From Actinomycetospora corticicola (lineage in GTDB: Bacteria; Actinomycetota; Actinomycetes; Mycobacteriales; Pseudonocardiaceae), in assembly GCF_013409505.1 (NCBI RefSeq), contig NZ_JACCBN010000001.1, positions 806,001 through 870,000 on the forward strand: a stretch of 64,000 nt of DNA, read 5' to 3'. Position 1 is the stretch's first letter; the number at the start of each line of letters is the position of its first letter. A program made the position numbers and the translations under genes. This document shows, piece by piece, positions 1 to 8,470 of this stretch. Below the pieces are notes generated by a model. That model worked only from the letters and a program-made list of their open reading frames with translations. It made no database searches and had not been told where the DNA came from.

Positions 1-893
1 GCGGTGGCAGGTGCGGGGGTGGCGGCGCGGATGGCGTCGGTGAACAACGCCGCCGCGGCCGGCTCGCGCAGCACCAGCTTCGCGTTGACCTGACCGTTGC
101 GGCGCCGGGTCAGGTGCAGCTCGTTGCCGGTCGGGTCGTCGTCCTTCGGGGCGGCGCCGTCGGGGTCGAGGCGGTCGGCGATCGTCTTCGCCGCCGACGC
201 CAACGCCCGCGGCGAATGCGTCGCGGCCAGCGTCGCGAGCTGCTCCTCCGCCACCGCGAGCACGCCGTCGTCCAACTCTGAGACGTTGCGGAGGCGGTCC
301 ATGGTCTTGGCGATGATCTCGACGTGTGCCCCGTCGATCACCCCGTCGTCCACGGCGGCGGCGGAGGCGGGGAGTTGGGCGGGGGTGGTCGCGCCGGTCG
401 GGGTGGTGTGGGGGTGCAGGGCGTCGGCGTGCCGGTCGAGCCTCGTGACGGTCTGCGGGTCGAGCCGGACGTGGTCCTCCAACAACCGCGGCAGCCGCTG
501 ATACCTGGTCTCGGCCAGGACGTCGCTGTCGCGCAGCGAGGTGATCGCCCGGTACAGCCGGGCCCCGGCCAACCGCCAGGCGGTGGTAGCGGCGTCGACC
601 TCGTCCAGCACCGCCTGCGAGGAGGCGGACAAGCCGCCCTCCGAGCCGGAAGCGGGTGCGTCGGTGACCCCCGGGACCGCCCACCCCGGCTCGTCAGCAC
701 CTGCGCACGGTACGTGGTCCTGCGGGTCGTCGGGCTCGAAGAACGGGGCCTCCGGCTCGGGCAACCACGGGAACAACGCCTCGAACTCGGCGTCGCTCAA
801 CGGGCGGCGAGCAGACTCGTCGGGGTCCTCGGGTTCCCAGGGCGGCAGCGGCTCGGGCCCCGTCCAGGGGTCCCACGCCGCGTCGATCGCCAT
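1..893 (-). CDS. DUF222 (13E12-repeat) protein, C-terminus beyond window edge
   Basis: The minus strand is open from an ATG at 893 to the window edge (297 codons, no stop). The translation begins MAIDAAWDPWTGPEPLPPWE and has the helical DUF222 core: an ARLYRAITSLRDSD-like helix, then VIDGAHVEIIAKTMDRL and NELHLTRRRNGQVNAKL. Known members of this 13E12/REP13E12 family usually end in an HNH endonuclease domain, which would lie outside the window, so nuclease activity cannot be judged here. The frame stays open upstream and a GTG at 911 (V-F-D-T-E-C-M) is an alternative start. These genes are multicopy in actinobacteria and linked to mobile DNA, which fits the neighbouring IS110 element. Confidence 0.82.
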   Translation of the reverse strand, partial: MAIDAAWDPWTGPEPLPPWEPEDPDESARRPLSDAEFEALFPWLPEPEAPFFEPDDPQDHVPCAGADEPGWAVPGVTDAPASGSEGGLSASSQAVLDEVDAATTAWRLAGARLYRAITSLRDSDVLAETRYQRLPRLLEDHVRLDPQTVTRLDRHADALHPHTTPTGATTPAQLPASAAAVDDGVIDGAHVEIIAKTMDRLRNVSELDDGVLAVAEEQLATLAATHSPRALASAAKTIADRLDPDGAAPKDDDPTGNELHLTRRRNGQVNAKLVLREPAAAALFTDAIRAATPAPAT

Positions 894-1128
894 GCACTCA
901 GTATCGAACACCAGTTCGAAGAGATCAACCGGCGAACGGAGCAACTTCCGACCGGTCGTGCACCAGACACGCCACTCGAGGACCAAGCGACCGGCGCGGC
1001 GCGTTCCGACCTCCCGGCACCAGGAAGTGCCCGTGCACTGCCTCGACCACCGCCCGCGCGTGCGTCGCGCCTCCCTCGTGCGCCGGTCGCGCCGTGCCGG
1101 GCGTGGCGGCGGTTCTGGGGTGTCGGGC
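894..1128. other. non-coding stretch between DUF222 gene and IS110 element
   Basis: No convincing gene lies here. The stretch presumably holds the promoter of the leftward DUF222 gene, possibly disturbed by the adjacent insertion. I see no tRNA, clear promoter or strong hairpin. Confidence 0.4.
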
Positions 1129-1144
1129 GACCTGCCGTCGCGAG
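1129..1144 (+). repeat. 16-bp direct repeat, right end of IS110 element
   Basis: GACCTGCCGTCGCGAG is identical to 2539-2554, 12 bp beyond the recombinase stop. It is probably the recombination junction shared by target and element end. Confidence 0.7.
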
Positions 1145-1155
1145 CTGCTCCTGTG

Positions 1156-2226
1156 TCAAGCCGCGACGGTGTCCGGTGCGGTCCGGGACTGCAGGAGCAG
1201 GTTGAACACGACGCGCGCGAGGCGTCGTTTGAGGGCCCGCATCGCTTCGTTGTGGTTGTCGCCGCGGGCGCGTCGCTTGTCGTAGTAGGCGCGTCCGAGG
1301 CTGTCGGCCAGGCGGGTCTGGGTGAGCGCGATGCGGTGCAGGGCGGCGTTGAGTTGCCGGTTGCCGCCGCGGGCCAGCCGGTGACGGTTGGTGCGCCCGG
1401 AGGAGGCGGGGATCGGCGCGGTTCCGGCGTGCATGGCAAAGCAGGCCTCGGAACGGAACCGATCGGGTCGGGCGGTCTCGGCGATCAGCTTCGCCGCGGA
1501 GAGCGGGCCGCAGCCGGGCAGCTCGAGCAGCTGCGGGGCCAGCACCGCGACCCGGCGGGCGATCTCACGCTCTAACGCCCGGATACGGCTGGTGCGCTTG
1601 AGGATGTCGCCGACCAGCTCGGCGGCGAGCTCCCCGACCAGCCCGGGGTGCTCGGCGGGCAGCAGCGCGGCCAGCGCGGTCAGACGGGTGGGCTTGTCCA
1701 GCCCGCGGGCCGGGATGCTGCGCTCGAGTTCGGGGTCGAGTTCGTGCAGGTGCCAACGCAGCCGGCAGATCATCGCGGTCCGCTCGGTGACCAGGTGCTC
1801 GCGGTGATCGACCAGCAGCTTGAGCTCGCGGGACTCGGGGTCGTGCTCGGCGACGGGCAGGTTCGGCTCGCGCAGCGCGGCCCGGGCGATCGCGGTCGCA
1901 TCGATCGGGTCGGACTTCCCGAACTGGCGTGCCGAGCTCCGGGCACCGGCCATCAGCTTCGGCGGGACCCGCCGGACCCGCTGCCCCGCGGCGAGCAGCG
2001 CCCGCTCCAAGCGCAGCGAGACATGCCGGCAGTCCTCGAGCGCCCACTCGATCTCCTGCCCGTCGGCAGCGAGTTCCCGGCACTCGCGCTGGGCCCAGGC
2101 CAACAACTCCAGGTGCCCGGCGTCAGTGGCCTGCACCCGACGCTGCGCGCGGCGGGCGCCGAGTTGATCGACCACGACCGCGGTGTGAGTGTCCTTGTGG
2201 ACATCGACTCCGACCATCAGGACCAT
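1156..2226 (-). CDS. IS110-family transposase (DEDD/serine recombinase)
   Basis: A 356-aa protein of normal family length. The N-terminal RuvC-like DEDD domain starts VGVDVHKDTHTAVVV (first Asp), has a central acidic segment (QEIEWALEDC) and ends with GKSDPIDATAIARAA. The C-terminal Tnp20 domain has the LPGCGPLSAAKLIAE helix-hairpin-helix-like segment and ASSGRTNRHRLARGGNRQLN, where the catalytic serine of the family lies. A later in-frame ATG (MVGVDVHK) is possible, but the AGGAG ~9 nt upstream of 2226 suits the first. It looks intact, with no frameshift or lost motif. Known members use an RNA from the same element to choose target and donor sites. Confidence 0.93.
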   Translation of the reverse strand: MVLMVGVDVHKDTHTAVVVDQLGARRAQRRVQATDAGHLELLAWAQRECRELAADGQEIEWALEDCRHVSLRLERALLAAGQRVRRVPPKLMAGARSSARQFGKSDPIDATAIARAALREPNLPVAEHDPESRELKLLVDHREHLVTERTAMICRLRWHLHELDPELERSIPARGLDKPTRLTALAALLPAEHPGLVGELAAELVGDILKRTSRIRALEREIARRVAVLAPQLLELPGCGPLSAAKLIAETARPDRFRSEACFAMHAGTAPIPASSGRTNRHRLARGGNRQLNAALHRIALTQTRLADSLGRAYYDKRRARGDNHNEAMRALKRRLARVVFNLLLQSRTAPDTVAA

Positions 2227-2538
2227 CGAAGGGGTCTCCTGCTCCTAGCCTGCGGGGGACAACAGGCCGGGCCGGTCGGCGGACACACCTCAGTGGGGGC
2301 GCTGCCACGCTCCTATCAAGTCACGCCGGCCGGTCCTGGCCGCCGGTGCCCGGCACAGCTCGCGCTGGCCTCCTGCGGAGACAGTCACATCAAGAGCCAG
2401 AGCACCGACGACCAGGATCCCGACCACCGCCACTGGCGGCACCACCGACCCTGACACTGAGGGTCACGTCAGACAGGTCGAACGGCCCGAGAGCCTGCCT
2501 GCTGTACATCTCGCGGCGGGGGCTGCGCGCCGCAGGGG
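2227..2538 (-). ncRNA. candidate bridge-RNA region in IS110 left end
   Basis: This ~310-bp non-coding segment directly upstream of the recombinase lies inside the inferred element. In characterised IS110-group elements the bridge RNA is transcribed from this location with two guide loops, one for target and one for donor. I did not fold the sequence and could not assign loops. Only position and size support the call. Confidence 0.35.
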
Positions 2539-2613
2539 GACCTGCCGTCGCGAGGGTGACATCAGGCAGGTCGGGCGGCCCGCCGCCCTGCCTGCTGTGC
2601 ATCCCGGCGCCGC
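2461..2613 (+). repeat. pair of ~60-bp imperfect direct repeats spanning the IS end
   Basis: Copy 1 (2461-2520) and copy 2 (2554-2613) share blocks such as CAGGTCG, CGGCCCG and CCTGCCTGCTGT at ~78-80% identity, offset 93 bp. Copy 1 lies inside the inferred element and copy 2 immediately outside. Copy 2 folds into a compact hairpin (GGGCGG / CCGCCC around a CCCG loop, extended by GGCA / TGCC). It may be a REP-like target or a solitary end remnant. Confidence 0.55.
2539..2554 (+). repeat. 16-bp direct repeat, left end of IS110 element
   Basis: GACCTGCCGTCGCGAG is identical to 1129-1144 on the other side of the recombinase. It abuts the outside copy of the ~60-bp repeat that starts at 2554. Confidence 0.7.
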
Positions 2614-2910
2614 CACCCCGACGGCGGGGTGGGCGACCACGGGCCGCGAACGGCCCCGCCACCCGATCGGGGAGTAGTGCCTCGGTCGCGTGCCGTGATG
2701 CTTCGACTTTTTCCGCGATTCGGCGTCATCGAGTCACCGGATCGACGTTTCTCCGCCGTGCGGTACCCCGAACAGGGGATACCACACGGCCGGATGCCGA
2801 ACTGACGGTGACTCACCGTCGTCGAGGGATCGGGTCACACGGTTGCTGTCTGTCGGGGACCAGCGATCCAGCGCACGTGAGTCGGCGGATCGAATCGACG
2901 GAGGTGACGG
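2555..2910 (+). promoter_or_regulatory. upstream region of EPS operon 1, with 17-bp palindrome
   Basis: No gene is evident. The stretch holds a hairpin repeat (to ~2613), a relatively AT-rich part around 2700-2760, a perfect palindrome at 2804-2820 (GACGGTGA-C-TCACCGTC) about 90 bp before the first gene, and a strong ribosome-binding site GGAGGTGA at 2900-2907. The palindrome is a plausible operator for the operon. The promoter itself was not pinned down. Confidence 0.5.
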
Positions 2911-4257
2911 ATGACCCCGCAGTCGCGGCTACGGGTCTCCATCCTGGGGCTCAACTACGCCCCGGAACCCACGGGCATCGCGCCCTACACGACCGGCCTC
3001 GCCCGGTTCCTGGCCGAGGCCGGGCACGACGTCCACGTCGTCACCGGACTCCCGCACTACCCCCACTGGCAGGTCGACCCGGCCTACCGGGGACGCCTCG
3101 TCGAGGAGCGCGACGGCGACGTCCGCATCACCCGCGTCGCGCACCCCGTGCCGGCCAACCCGGTCGGCCCCGGCCGTATCGCGATGGAGGCCGCCTTCGC
3201 CGCCCGGGCGACGCGCGTGGTCACGGGCGGGCGGACCCGCCCCGACGTCGTGATCGCGGTCAGCCCCGCCCTGCTCTCGGTGGCCGCGGCGGCGACGCTG
3301 CGCCGCCCGGGACGCACTGCGCTCGGCGTCATCCCGCAGGACCTCTACGGGCACGCCCTGGCGGAGACGCGGCTCGGCTCCGGCCGCACGGCCGCGGCCG
3401 CCGCTGCACTGGAGCGCCGGCTGCTCGCGCGGGCCGACGGCGTGGTCGCGATCCACGGGCGGTTCCGCTCCTCGATCGCCGCCCTCGGCGTCGACGAGGA
3501 CCGCATCACGACGATCCGCAACTGGACCCACGTCCCGACCGCGCCCCGCCACCCGTCCGACCTCGCCGCGGTCCGCAGCGAACTGGGCTGGCGCGACGAC
3601 GAGATCATCGCCCTGCACGCCGGGAACATGGGCGCGAAGCAGGGGCTGGAGAACGTCGTCGAGGCGGCCCGTCGGGCCGACCAGGACGGCGCGCCGGTGC
3701 GCTTCGTGCTCCTCGGCCACGGCAGCCGCCGCGACCGGCTCCGGGCCCTCGCGCAGGGCATCCGCCGCATCCAGTTCCTCGACCCGCTGCCCACCGAGCG
3801 GTTCATCGACGCCCTGGCCGCCGCCGACGTCCTCGTCCTCAACGAGCAGGCCGGGATCGCGGAGATGTGCGTCCCGAGCAAGCTGACCTCGTACTTCGCC
3901 GCCGGGCGCCCGGTCGTCGCCGCCACGAACGCGCTGTCGGCCGCGAGCGCCGAGATCGCCGCCTCCCGGGCCGGGGTGACGGTGGAGCCGGGGTCGCCGG
4001 TGGCGCTGCTCGACGCCGTCGTCGACACCCGCCTGCAGCCGGGCGACGCCGAGGCCATGGGGCTGCGCGGGCAGCTGTTCGCCCACGACGTCCTGCACGT
4101 CGACGCGGCCCGCCAGGCCTACGTCGGGTGGGTCGAGGGGCTCGCGGCCGCGCGCGCCCGCCCCGGCCACGCACCGCTCGAGCCGACGGCCACGGAGATC
4201 GGCGTCCTCGACGCCGGGCCGCGACGGCTCCCGAACACCTGGGTGGAGCCGGCATGA
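2911..4257 (+). CDS. GT4 glycosyltransferase, WcaI-like (EPS locus 1)
   Basis: A 448-aa cytosolic/peripheral glycosyltransferase predicted to add a sugar to a lipid-linked EPS repeat unit. The N-terminal Rossmann domain opens VSILGLNYAPEPTGIAPYT. The C-terminal domain has LHAGNMGAKQGLENVVEAA and the acidic donor-sugar segment NEQAGIAEMCVPSKLTSYFA typical of the colanic-acid WcaI branch of GT4. The donor sugar cannot be read from sequence. It is a close paralog of 39114-40439, sharing N-terminus, GAKQGLENV block and C-terminal MGLRGQLFA segment. It is first in the operon, and its stop overlaps the next start (ATGA). Confidence 0.88.
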   Translation: MTPQSRLRVSILGLNYAPEPTGIAPYTTGLARFLAEAGHDVHVVTGLPHYPHWQVDPAYRGRLVEERDGDVRITRVAHPVPANPVGPGRIAMEAAFAARATRVVTGGRTRPDVVIAVSPALLSVAAAATLRRPGRTALGVIPQDLYGHALAETRLGSGRTAAAAAALERRLLARADGVVAIHGRFRSSIAALGVDEDRITTIRNWTHVPTAPRHPSDLAAVRSELGWRDDEIIALHAGNMGAKQGLENVVEAARRADQDGAPVRFVLLGHGSRRDRLRALAQGIRRIQFLDPLPTERFIDALAAADVLVLNEQAGIAEMCVPSKLTSYFAAGRPVVAATNALSAASAEIAASRAGVTVEPGSPVALLDAVVDTRLQPGDAEAMGLRGQLFAHDVLHVDAARQAYVGWVEGLAAARARPGHAPLEPTATEIGVLDAGPRRLPNTWVEPA

Positions 4258-5405
4258 GGATCGCCCTGGTCCACAGCTACCACCACACCGAAGTCCCCTC
4301 CGGGGAGAACGTGGTGGTCGACGCCCAGGTGCAGGCGCTGCAGGACGCCGGGCACGACGTGGTCGTCGTCGCCCAGCACAACGACCTCCGGCGTCGTCGC
4401 GCGACCTACCCCCTCGAGGCCGCCGCGACGGTCGCCACCGGCTTCGGGCCGGACCCGACGGAGATGCTCCGCCGGATCGCCCCGGACGTGGTCCACGTGC
4501 ACAACCTGTTCCCGAACTTCGGCACCCGGTGGCTCGCCCGCTGGCAGGGTCCGCTGGTTGCGACGCTGCACAACTTCCGGCCGATCTGCCCCGCCGGGAC
4601 GCTGCTGCGCGACGGGAAGCGCTGCACGGACTGCATCCACACGCCGCGGGCGGCCGTGACCCACCGCTGCTTCCAGGGCTCGCGCCTCGCCACCCTGCCC
4701 CTGGCCGTGAGCACCCGCGGCGGCGCCACCGCGCACCCCGTGGTGGCACGCGCCGACCGGCTGATCACCATCTCGCAGCGCGCCGCCGACGAGTACCTGG
4801 CCGCGGGCGTGTCCCGCGACAAGCTCGTCGTCGTCCCGAACGCCGTCGCCGACCTCGGGCACACCGACCACGACACCGACCACGTCCACGCCCCCCGCTG
4901 GCTGTTCGTCGGCCGGCTGTCCGCGGAGAAGGGTGTCGCGGCCCTGCTCGACGCCTGGCCCGCGCACCTGCCGCTCGACCTCATCGGGACCGGTGAGCAG
5001 CAGGACGAGCTGCAGGGTCGCCACGGGGACCGGCCGAACATCCGGTTCCTCGGCGGGATGGGGAACGACGAGGTCCGGGCGCGGCTCGGCGCCTACACCG
5101 GCCTCGTCGTCCCGAGCCTCTGGGCCGAGGCCGGGCCGCCGCTGACCTACGTCGAGGCCCTGGCCGCCGGCGTGCCCGTCGTCGCGGTCGAGGGCAACGG
5201 CGCCGCCGACGACATCGCCCGGCACGGCACCGGGGCCGTCGTCCGGGCCCGCGACGCCGCCGAGCTCGCCGTCGCCCTCAAGGACGTGCAGCGCGACCGG
5301 CCGGCCCTGGCCCGCCGCGCCCGGACGACCTACGAGCAGCACTTCTCCACCCGCGCCTGGGTGACCCGACTCCTCGAGACCTACCAGGAGACCAGCCATG
5401 GCTGA
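4254..5405 (+). CDS. GT4 glycosyltransferase
   Basis: A 383-aa retaining glycosyltransferase of the GT-B fold. It starts MRIALVHSYHHTEVPSGENV, like other EPS GT4 enzymes. It has a cysteine-bearing loop (RPICPAGTLLRDGKRCTDCI) common in this subgroup, a donor-binding domain (WLFVGRLSAEKGVAALLDAW) and the E-x7-E-type motif in WAEAGPPLTYVEALAAGVPV. It overlaps the preceding gene by 4 nt and the following one by 8 nt, so translation is probably coupled. Role: elongation of the EPS unit on the inner membrane face; specificity unknown. Confidence 0.88.
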   Translation: MRIALVHSYHHTEVPSGENVVVDAQVQALQDAGHDVVVVAQHNDLRRRRATYPLEAAATVATGFGPDPTEMLRRIAPDVVHVHNLFPNFGTRWLARWQGPLVATLHNFRPICPAGTLLRDGKRCTDCIHTPRAAVTHRCFQGSRLATLPLAVSTRGGATAHPVVARADRLITISQRAADEYLAAGVSRDKLVVVPNAVADLGHTDHDTDHVHAPRWLFVGRLSAEKGVAALLDAWPAHLPLDLIGTGEQQDELQGRHGDRPNIRFLGGMGNDEVRARLGAYTGLVVPSLWAEAGPPLTYVEALAAGVPVVAVEGNGAADDIARHGTGAVVRARDAAELAVALKDVQRDRPALARRARTTYEQHFSTRAWVTRLLETYQETSHG

Positions 5406-6141
5406 AGCCGGCGGCGGCACCTACGCCGCGATCCTGTCCGACCTGCTCGCCCGCGGCGTGATCGCGGCCGACGACGCGATCCTCGTCCAGTTCGCCGGGG
5501 AGTTCGACGAGAGGACGACCGCCGAGGTCGGCCTCACGAACTGCACCTTCTCCAACCTCGCGCCCGACTCGCCGTCCTCGCGACTCACCGCCGGCCGCCA
5601 CGCCGACGCGCACGCGATGCCCTACGCCGACGGGTCCTTCGACCACGTCATCGGGCACGCCGGGCTGCACCACTGCTCCCGTCCGCACCAGGCGCTGCAC
5701 GAGATGTACCGCATCGCCCGCTCGTCGGTGGTCGCGGTGGAGAACCAGGACTCGCCGCTCATGCGGCTGGCCTGCTCGCTCGGCCTCGCCGGGGTCTACG
5801 AGCACGACGCGGTCGCCGACGGCGGCGGCACGACCGGGGGCGTGGACGGCACCGGCACGCCGAACCACGTGTACCGCTGGACCCGTCACGAGGTCCGCAA
5901 GACCGTGGCCAGTTTCGATCCCGGGAACGCCGTGCCGATCGAGTTCCACTCCCGGTGGCTCATCGGCTCCGACCGGGCCCTGACGTCGAGCATGCGCTCG
6001 GCCATCGGCGGTCGCGACCGGGTCATCGGCCTGCTCAACGGCGGGCTCAACGCCGTCGCGCGGCGCCAGGGGAACATCTTCGGCTTCACGATCCGCAAGG
6101 ACCTCGCGACGGCCCAGGCCTGGACGGCGGTGGCCGCGTGA
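5398..6141 (+). CDS. SAM-dependent methyltransferase-like protein (class I, variant motif I)
   Basis: A 247-aa protein with methyltransferase type-11 features: MPYADGSFDHVIGHAGLHHC, followed by a RPHQALHEMYRIARSSVVAVEN strand/helix. The glycine-rich motif I is replaced by AILVQFAGEFDERTTAEVG, a variant I have seen in some EPS-cluster methyltransferases, so SAM binding is likely but not certain. It may methylate a sugar of the repeat unit. It sits directly before an acyltransferase, as the methyltransferase at 44928 does in locus 2. Its start lies inside the end of the preceding glycosyltransferase gene. Confidence 0.75.
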   Translation: MAEAGGGTYAAILSDLLARGVIAADDAILVQFAGEFDERTTAEVGLTNCTFSNLAPDSPSSRLTAGRHADAHAMPYADGSFDHVIGHAGLHHCSRPHQALHEMYRIARSSVVAVENQDSPLMRLACSLGLAGVYEHDAVADGGGTTGGVDGTGTPNHVYRWTRHEVRKTVASFDPGNAVPIEFHSRWLIGSDRALTSSMRSAIGGRDRVIGLLNGGLNAVARRQGNIFGFTIRKDLATAQAWTAVAA

Positions 6142-6827
6142 GCCTCGTCCTCACCCGCCGCCCCCTGCGCACCCTGGCCGCCGGGCTCGCCGTCGTGCTG
6201 CCGCGGCGCCTGCGCCGGTTCGTGCACACCCGCCTGCTCGGCTACGAGCTCGCGCCCACCGCCTCGATCGGCCACTCGTTCATCGACGTCGACCGTCTCG
6301 TGCTCGGCGAGCGCGCGCGGATCGGCCACCTCGTCGTCATGCGCGGCTGCGAGCGGGTGGTCCTCGGGACCGGCGCGGTCGTCCTCATGCTCGTCTGGGT
6401 CAACTCGGTCCGCCGCTCCACCGGCTACTTCGCCGGCCTGGAGGGCCGTCGTCCGGAGCTCGTCATGGGCGACCACTCGATGATCTCCGCGCTGCACCTC
6501 ATCGATGCCTGCGACCTCGTCGAGCTCGGCGACTACGCCGCGATCGCGGGCTTCGGCTCGATCGTGCAGACCCACGCGGTGGACGTGGACAACATGGTCC
6601 AGGACGCCCGGCCGATCCGGCTCGGGGAGTACGCGATGGTCGCGACCCACTGCCTGCTGCTCCCCGGGGCCGTGGTCCCGGCGCGGTCGATCGTCGCGGC
6701 GGGGTCGACCGTCACGAAGGCGCTGCCCGCGGAGCACCAGGTGTACGCCGGGGCTCCGGCGCGCCCCGCTCGTGCGCTGGACCCGGCGATGCCGTTCCTG
6801 CACCGCACGACCTCGGAGATCGCCTGA
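6138..6827 (+). CDS. left-handed beta-helix acyltransferase (EPS modification)
   Basis: A 229-aa protein starting at GTG 6138, overlapping the previous stop as GTGA. It has an N-terminal basic/hydrophobic segment (RTLAAGLAVVLPRRLRRFVH), then hexapeptide-repeat turns such as IGHLVVMRGCERVVLG and a C-terminal LLLPGAVVPARSIVAAGSTV coil, typical of O-acetyltransferases. It is homologous over its length to the locus 2 protein at 45707-46438 (shared IDVDRLV, LAGFGSIVQTH-type and QDARP blocks). Likely transfers an acetyl or similar group to an EPS sugar. No catalytic histidine is assigned. Confidence 0.8.
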   Translation: MSLVLTRRPLRTLAAGLAVVLPRRLRRFVHTRLLGYELAPTASIGHSFIDVDRLVLGERARIGHLVVMRGCERVVLGTGAVVLMLVWVNSVRRSTGYFAGLEGRRPELVMGDHSMISALHLIDACDLVELGDYAAIAGFGSIVQTHAVDVDNMVQDARPIRLGEYAMVATHCLLLPGAVVPARSIVAAGSTVTKALPAEHQVYAGAPARPARALDPAMPFLHRTTSEIA

Positions 6828-7027
6828 CCATGGACCGGGGGAGCGGCGCGGGGCTCGGCCCCGGGCCATCACACGGAATCGTCCCGACGATGGACGCGGC
6901 GCGGCGCCCATCGCCGGGCCCGGCCCCCGCGGCCGGGACGCCGCGCGGCTCCGGAGCAGGCCCCGTCGTCGGGGGCGGGGCCTGCTCCGGGGCCGCAGGC
7001 GGCCGCGGGCGCGGCGGGGGCGCCGGG

Positions 7028-8470
7028 GTGAGCCGCACGACGGTCCTCGTCCTCGGTGGGCTCGTCGCCCTCGTGGTGGCGGGCGTGCTCGTGCTCGACG
7101 CGACCCACCTGGTGGCGGCCGAGCGGACGCTCCCGGCGCTCGCGCTCGTCGTCGTGGTCGGCCTGGTGGTCGTGCTGCGGGGCGTGGGGGACCTCGGGGT
7201 CGCGCTGCTCGCCGGCGCGGTGGGCACGGCGACCTGGAACGGCATCTCGCTCGGGCTGCCGCTGGGCCACCTGTTCCTCGCGTCGGCGCTGGTGGCGCTC
7301 GCGCTGCCGGTGGTCGGGCAGGGACGGCGCCTCGCGGTGCCGGCCTGGGTGTGGCCGCTGCCGACCGCGTTGCTGCTGGTCGTCGCCTGCTCGGTGCTGT
7401 TCCCGATCGACCGCGGCTACCTCAGCGCCCGGTTCGGGGTGCCGATCGACGCGGCGACCGCGGCGGCGATCCCGAGCCCGGGCATCGCGAACCTGCTCAA
7501 CGGGGTCCGGTGGATCGTCCCCGCGCTCGCCCTGCCGCTCGCGGTCTGCCTGGCCGTCGCCGGGCGTGACGCGGATCGGCGGGGTCGGCTGCTCCGCGGA
7601 CTCACCGCGGCCTGGGTGCTCGGCGCCGCGGTGAACGCCGCGGTGGCGCTCGCCGACGAGACGGGGCTGACCTCGATCAGCGCGATGTTCATCGCCGTCG
7701 ACGTGGGCGGCCGGCAGGCGGGCCTCACCGCGCAGCCGAACCACCTGGCGCTCTCGGTGGGGCTCGCCGCACCGGTGGCGGTCTGGTTCCTCCTGTCCAC
7801 GCACGGCCGGGAGCGGCTGCTCTGGGCCGGTGCGGTCGCGGTGATGGGCGGCGGGCTGTTCGTCTCCGGGTCCCGCGGCGGCCTCGTCGTGGCGCTCGGG
7901 GCGGTGCTCGTCGCGCTCGTCGTCGAGCGCACCGGCCGCCGGGTTCTGCTCCCGGCCGCGGGCGTCGCCCTGGGCGCGGGCACGCTCCTCCTGGCCTTCT
8001 TCCCGACGATGCTCGACCGGCTCGGGCGGGAGCTGCGGCTCACCGGCGCGGAGAGCGCCGCAGAGTCCGACGCGATCCGCGCCCGCATCCACGCCCAGGC
8101 CCTCAGCGACATCGAGCACTCCCCGCTGCGGGGGATCGGGCTCCACGTGATGGCCGAGGGCCACAGCATCTACCTGCAGCTCGCCGCGTCCGGTGGGGCG
8201 CTGCTGTTCGTCGCCTTCCTCGCGACCGTCGTCGGGGCCCTCGCCGACGGGACCGCGATCGCCCGCTCCGGGGTCGCCGCGGCCGGGCTCGCCCGGGCGC
8301 TGGTCGTCGCGTTCGGCGCCTGGCTCGTCGTCGGCGTCGTCGAGAACCAGATCGCCGACCTCTACCTCTACGTCCCCCTCGCCCTGCTCGCCGGCCTCGC
8401 CGTCGTCCGGCGCACCTCCTCGTCCCCCCTGACCCTGCTCCGCTCCGGCGCCCCGGGAGAACCGTCATGA
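7028..8470 (+). CDS. Wzy-like O-antigen/EPS polymerase or ligase, polytopic membrane protein
   Basis: From GTG 7028 the product is 480 aa with ~10-12 hydrophobic segments, beginning TTVLVLGGLVALVVAGVLVL. A late VSGSRGGLVVALGAVLVALV segment, followed by an extracytoplasmic stretch with RARIHAQALSDIEHSPLRGIG, matches the O-antigen ligase/polymerase (Wzy_C) pattern, including the G-I-G-L-H before the next helix. Predicted to polymerise repeat units at the outer membrane face. The frame is open upstream to 6830, but those 66 residues are Gly/Pro-rich low complexity, so I prefer 7028. The stop overlaps the next start (ATGA). Confidence 0.78.
   Translation: MSRTTVLVLGGLVALVVAGVLVLDATHLVAAERTLPALALVVVVGLVVVLRGVGDLGVALLAGAVGTATWNGISLGLPLGHLFLASALVALALPVVGQGRRLAVPAWVWPLPTALLLVVACSVLFPIDRGYLSARFGVPIDAATAAAIPSPGIANLLNGVRWIVPALALPLAVCLAVAGRDADRRGRLLRGLTAAWVLGAAVNAAVALADETGLTSISAMFIAVDVGGRQAGLTAQPNHLALSVGLAAPVAVWFLLSTHGRERLLWAGAVAVMGGGLFVSGSRGGLVVALGAVLVALVVERTGRRVLLPAAGVALGAGTLLLAFFPTMLDRLGRELRLTGAESAAESDAIRARIHAQALSDIEHSPLRGIGLHVMAEGHSIYLQLAASGGALLFVAFLATVVGALADGTAIARSGVAAAGLARALVVAFGAWLVVGVVENQIADLYLYVPLALLAGLAVVRRTSSSPLTLLRSGAPGEPS

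Larger units (their letters stand above)
1129..2554 (-). mobile_element. IS110-family insertion sequence, ~1.41 kb plus duplicated 16-bp end
   Basis: The unit has one recombinase gene (1156-2226, minus), a very short non-coding right end (~12-27 bp past the stop) and a long non-coding left end (~310 bp upstream of the start). GACCTGCCGTCGCGAG occurs at 1129-1144 and again at 2539-2554. I take these as boundaries, giving a 1410-bp element, which suits IS110 elements. There are no terminal inverted repeats, as expected for the family. A long 5' non-coding end with a short 3' end is the IS110-group layout, in which known members encode a bridge RNA. The exact ends are inferred from the repeat only. 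Confidence 0.65.

Noticed and set aside
1156..2226. An IS1111-group element.
   Set aside because: No subterminal inverted repeats were seen, and the long non-coding end is at the 5' side, as in the IS110 group.
1929..5405. A 1158-codon open frame on the + strand.
   Set aside because: Only the part from 4254 has glycosyltransferase sequence; the rest is Arg/Pro-rich shadow of the IS110 and first glycosyltransferase genes, extended by GC bias.
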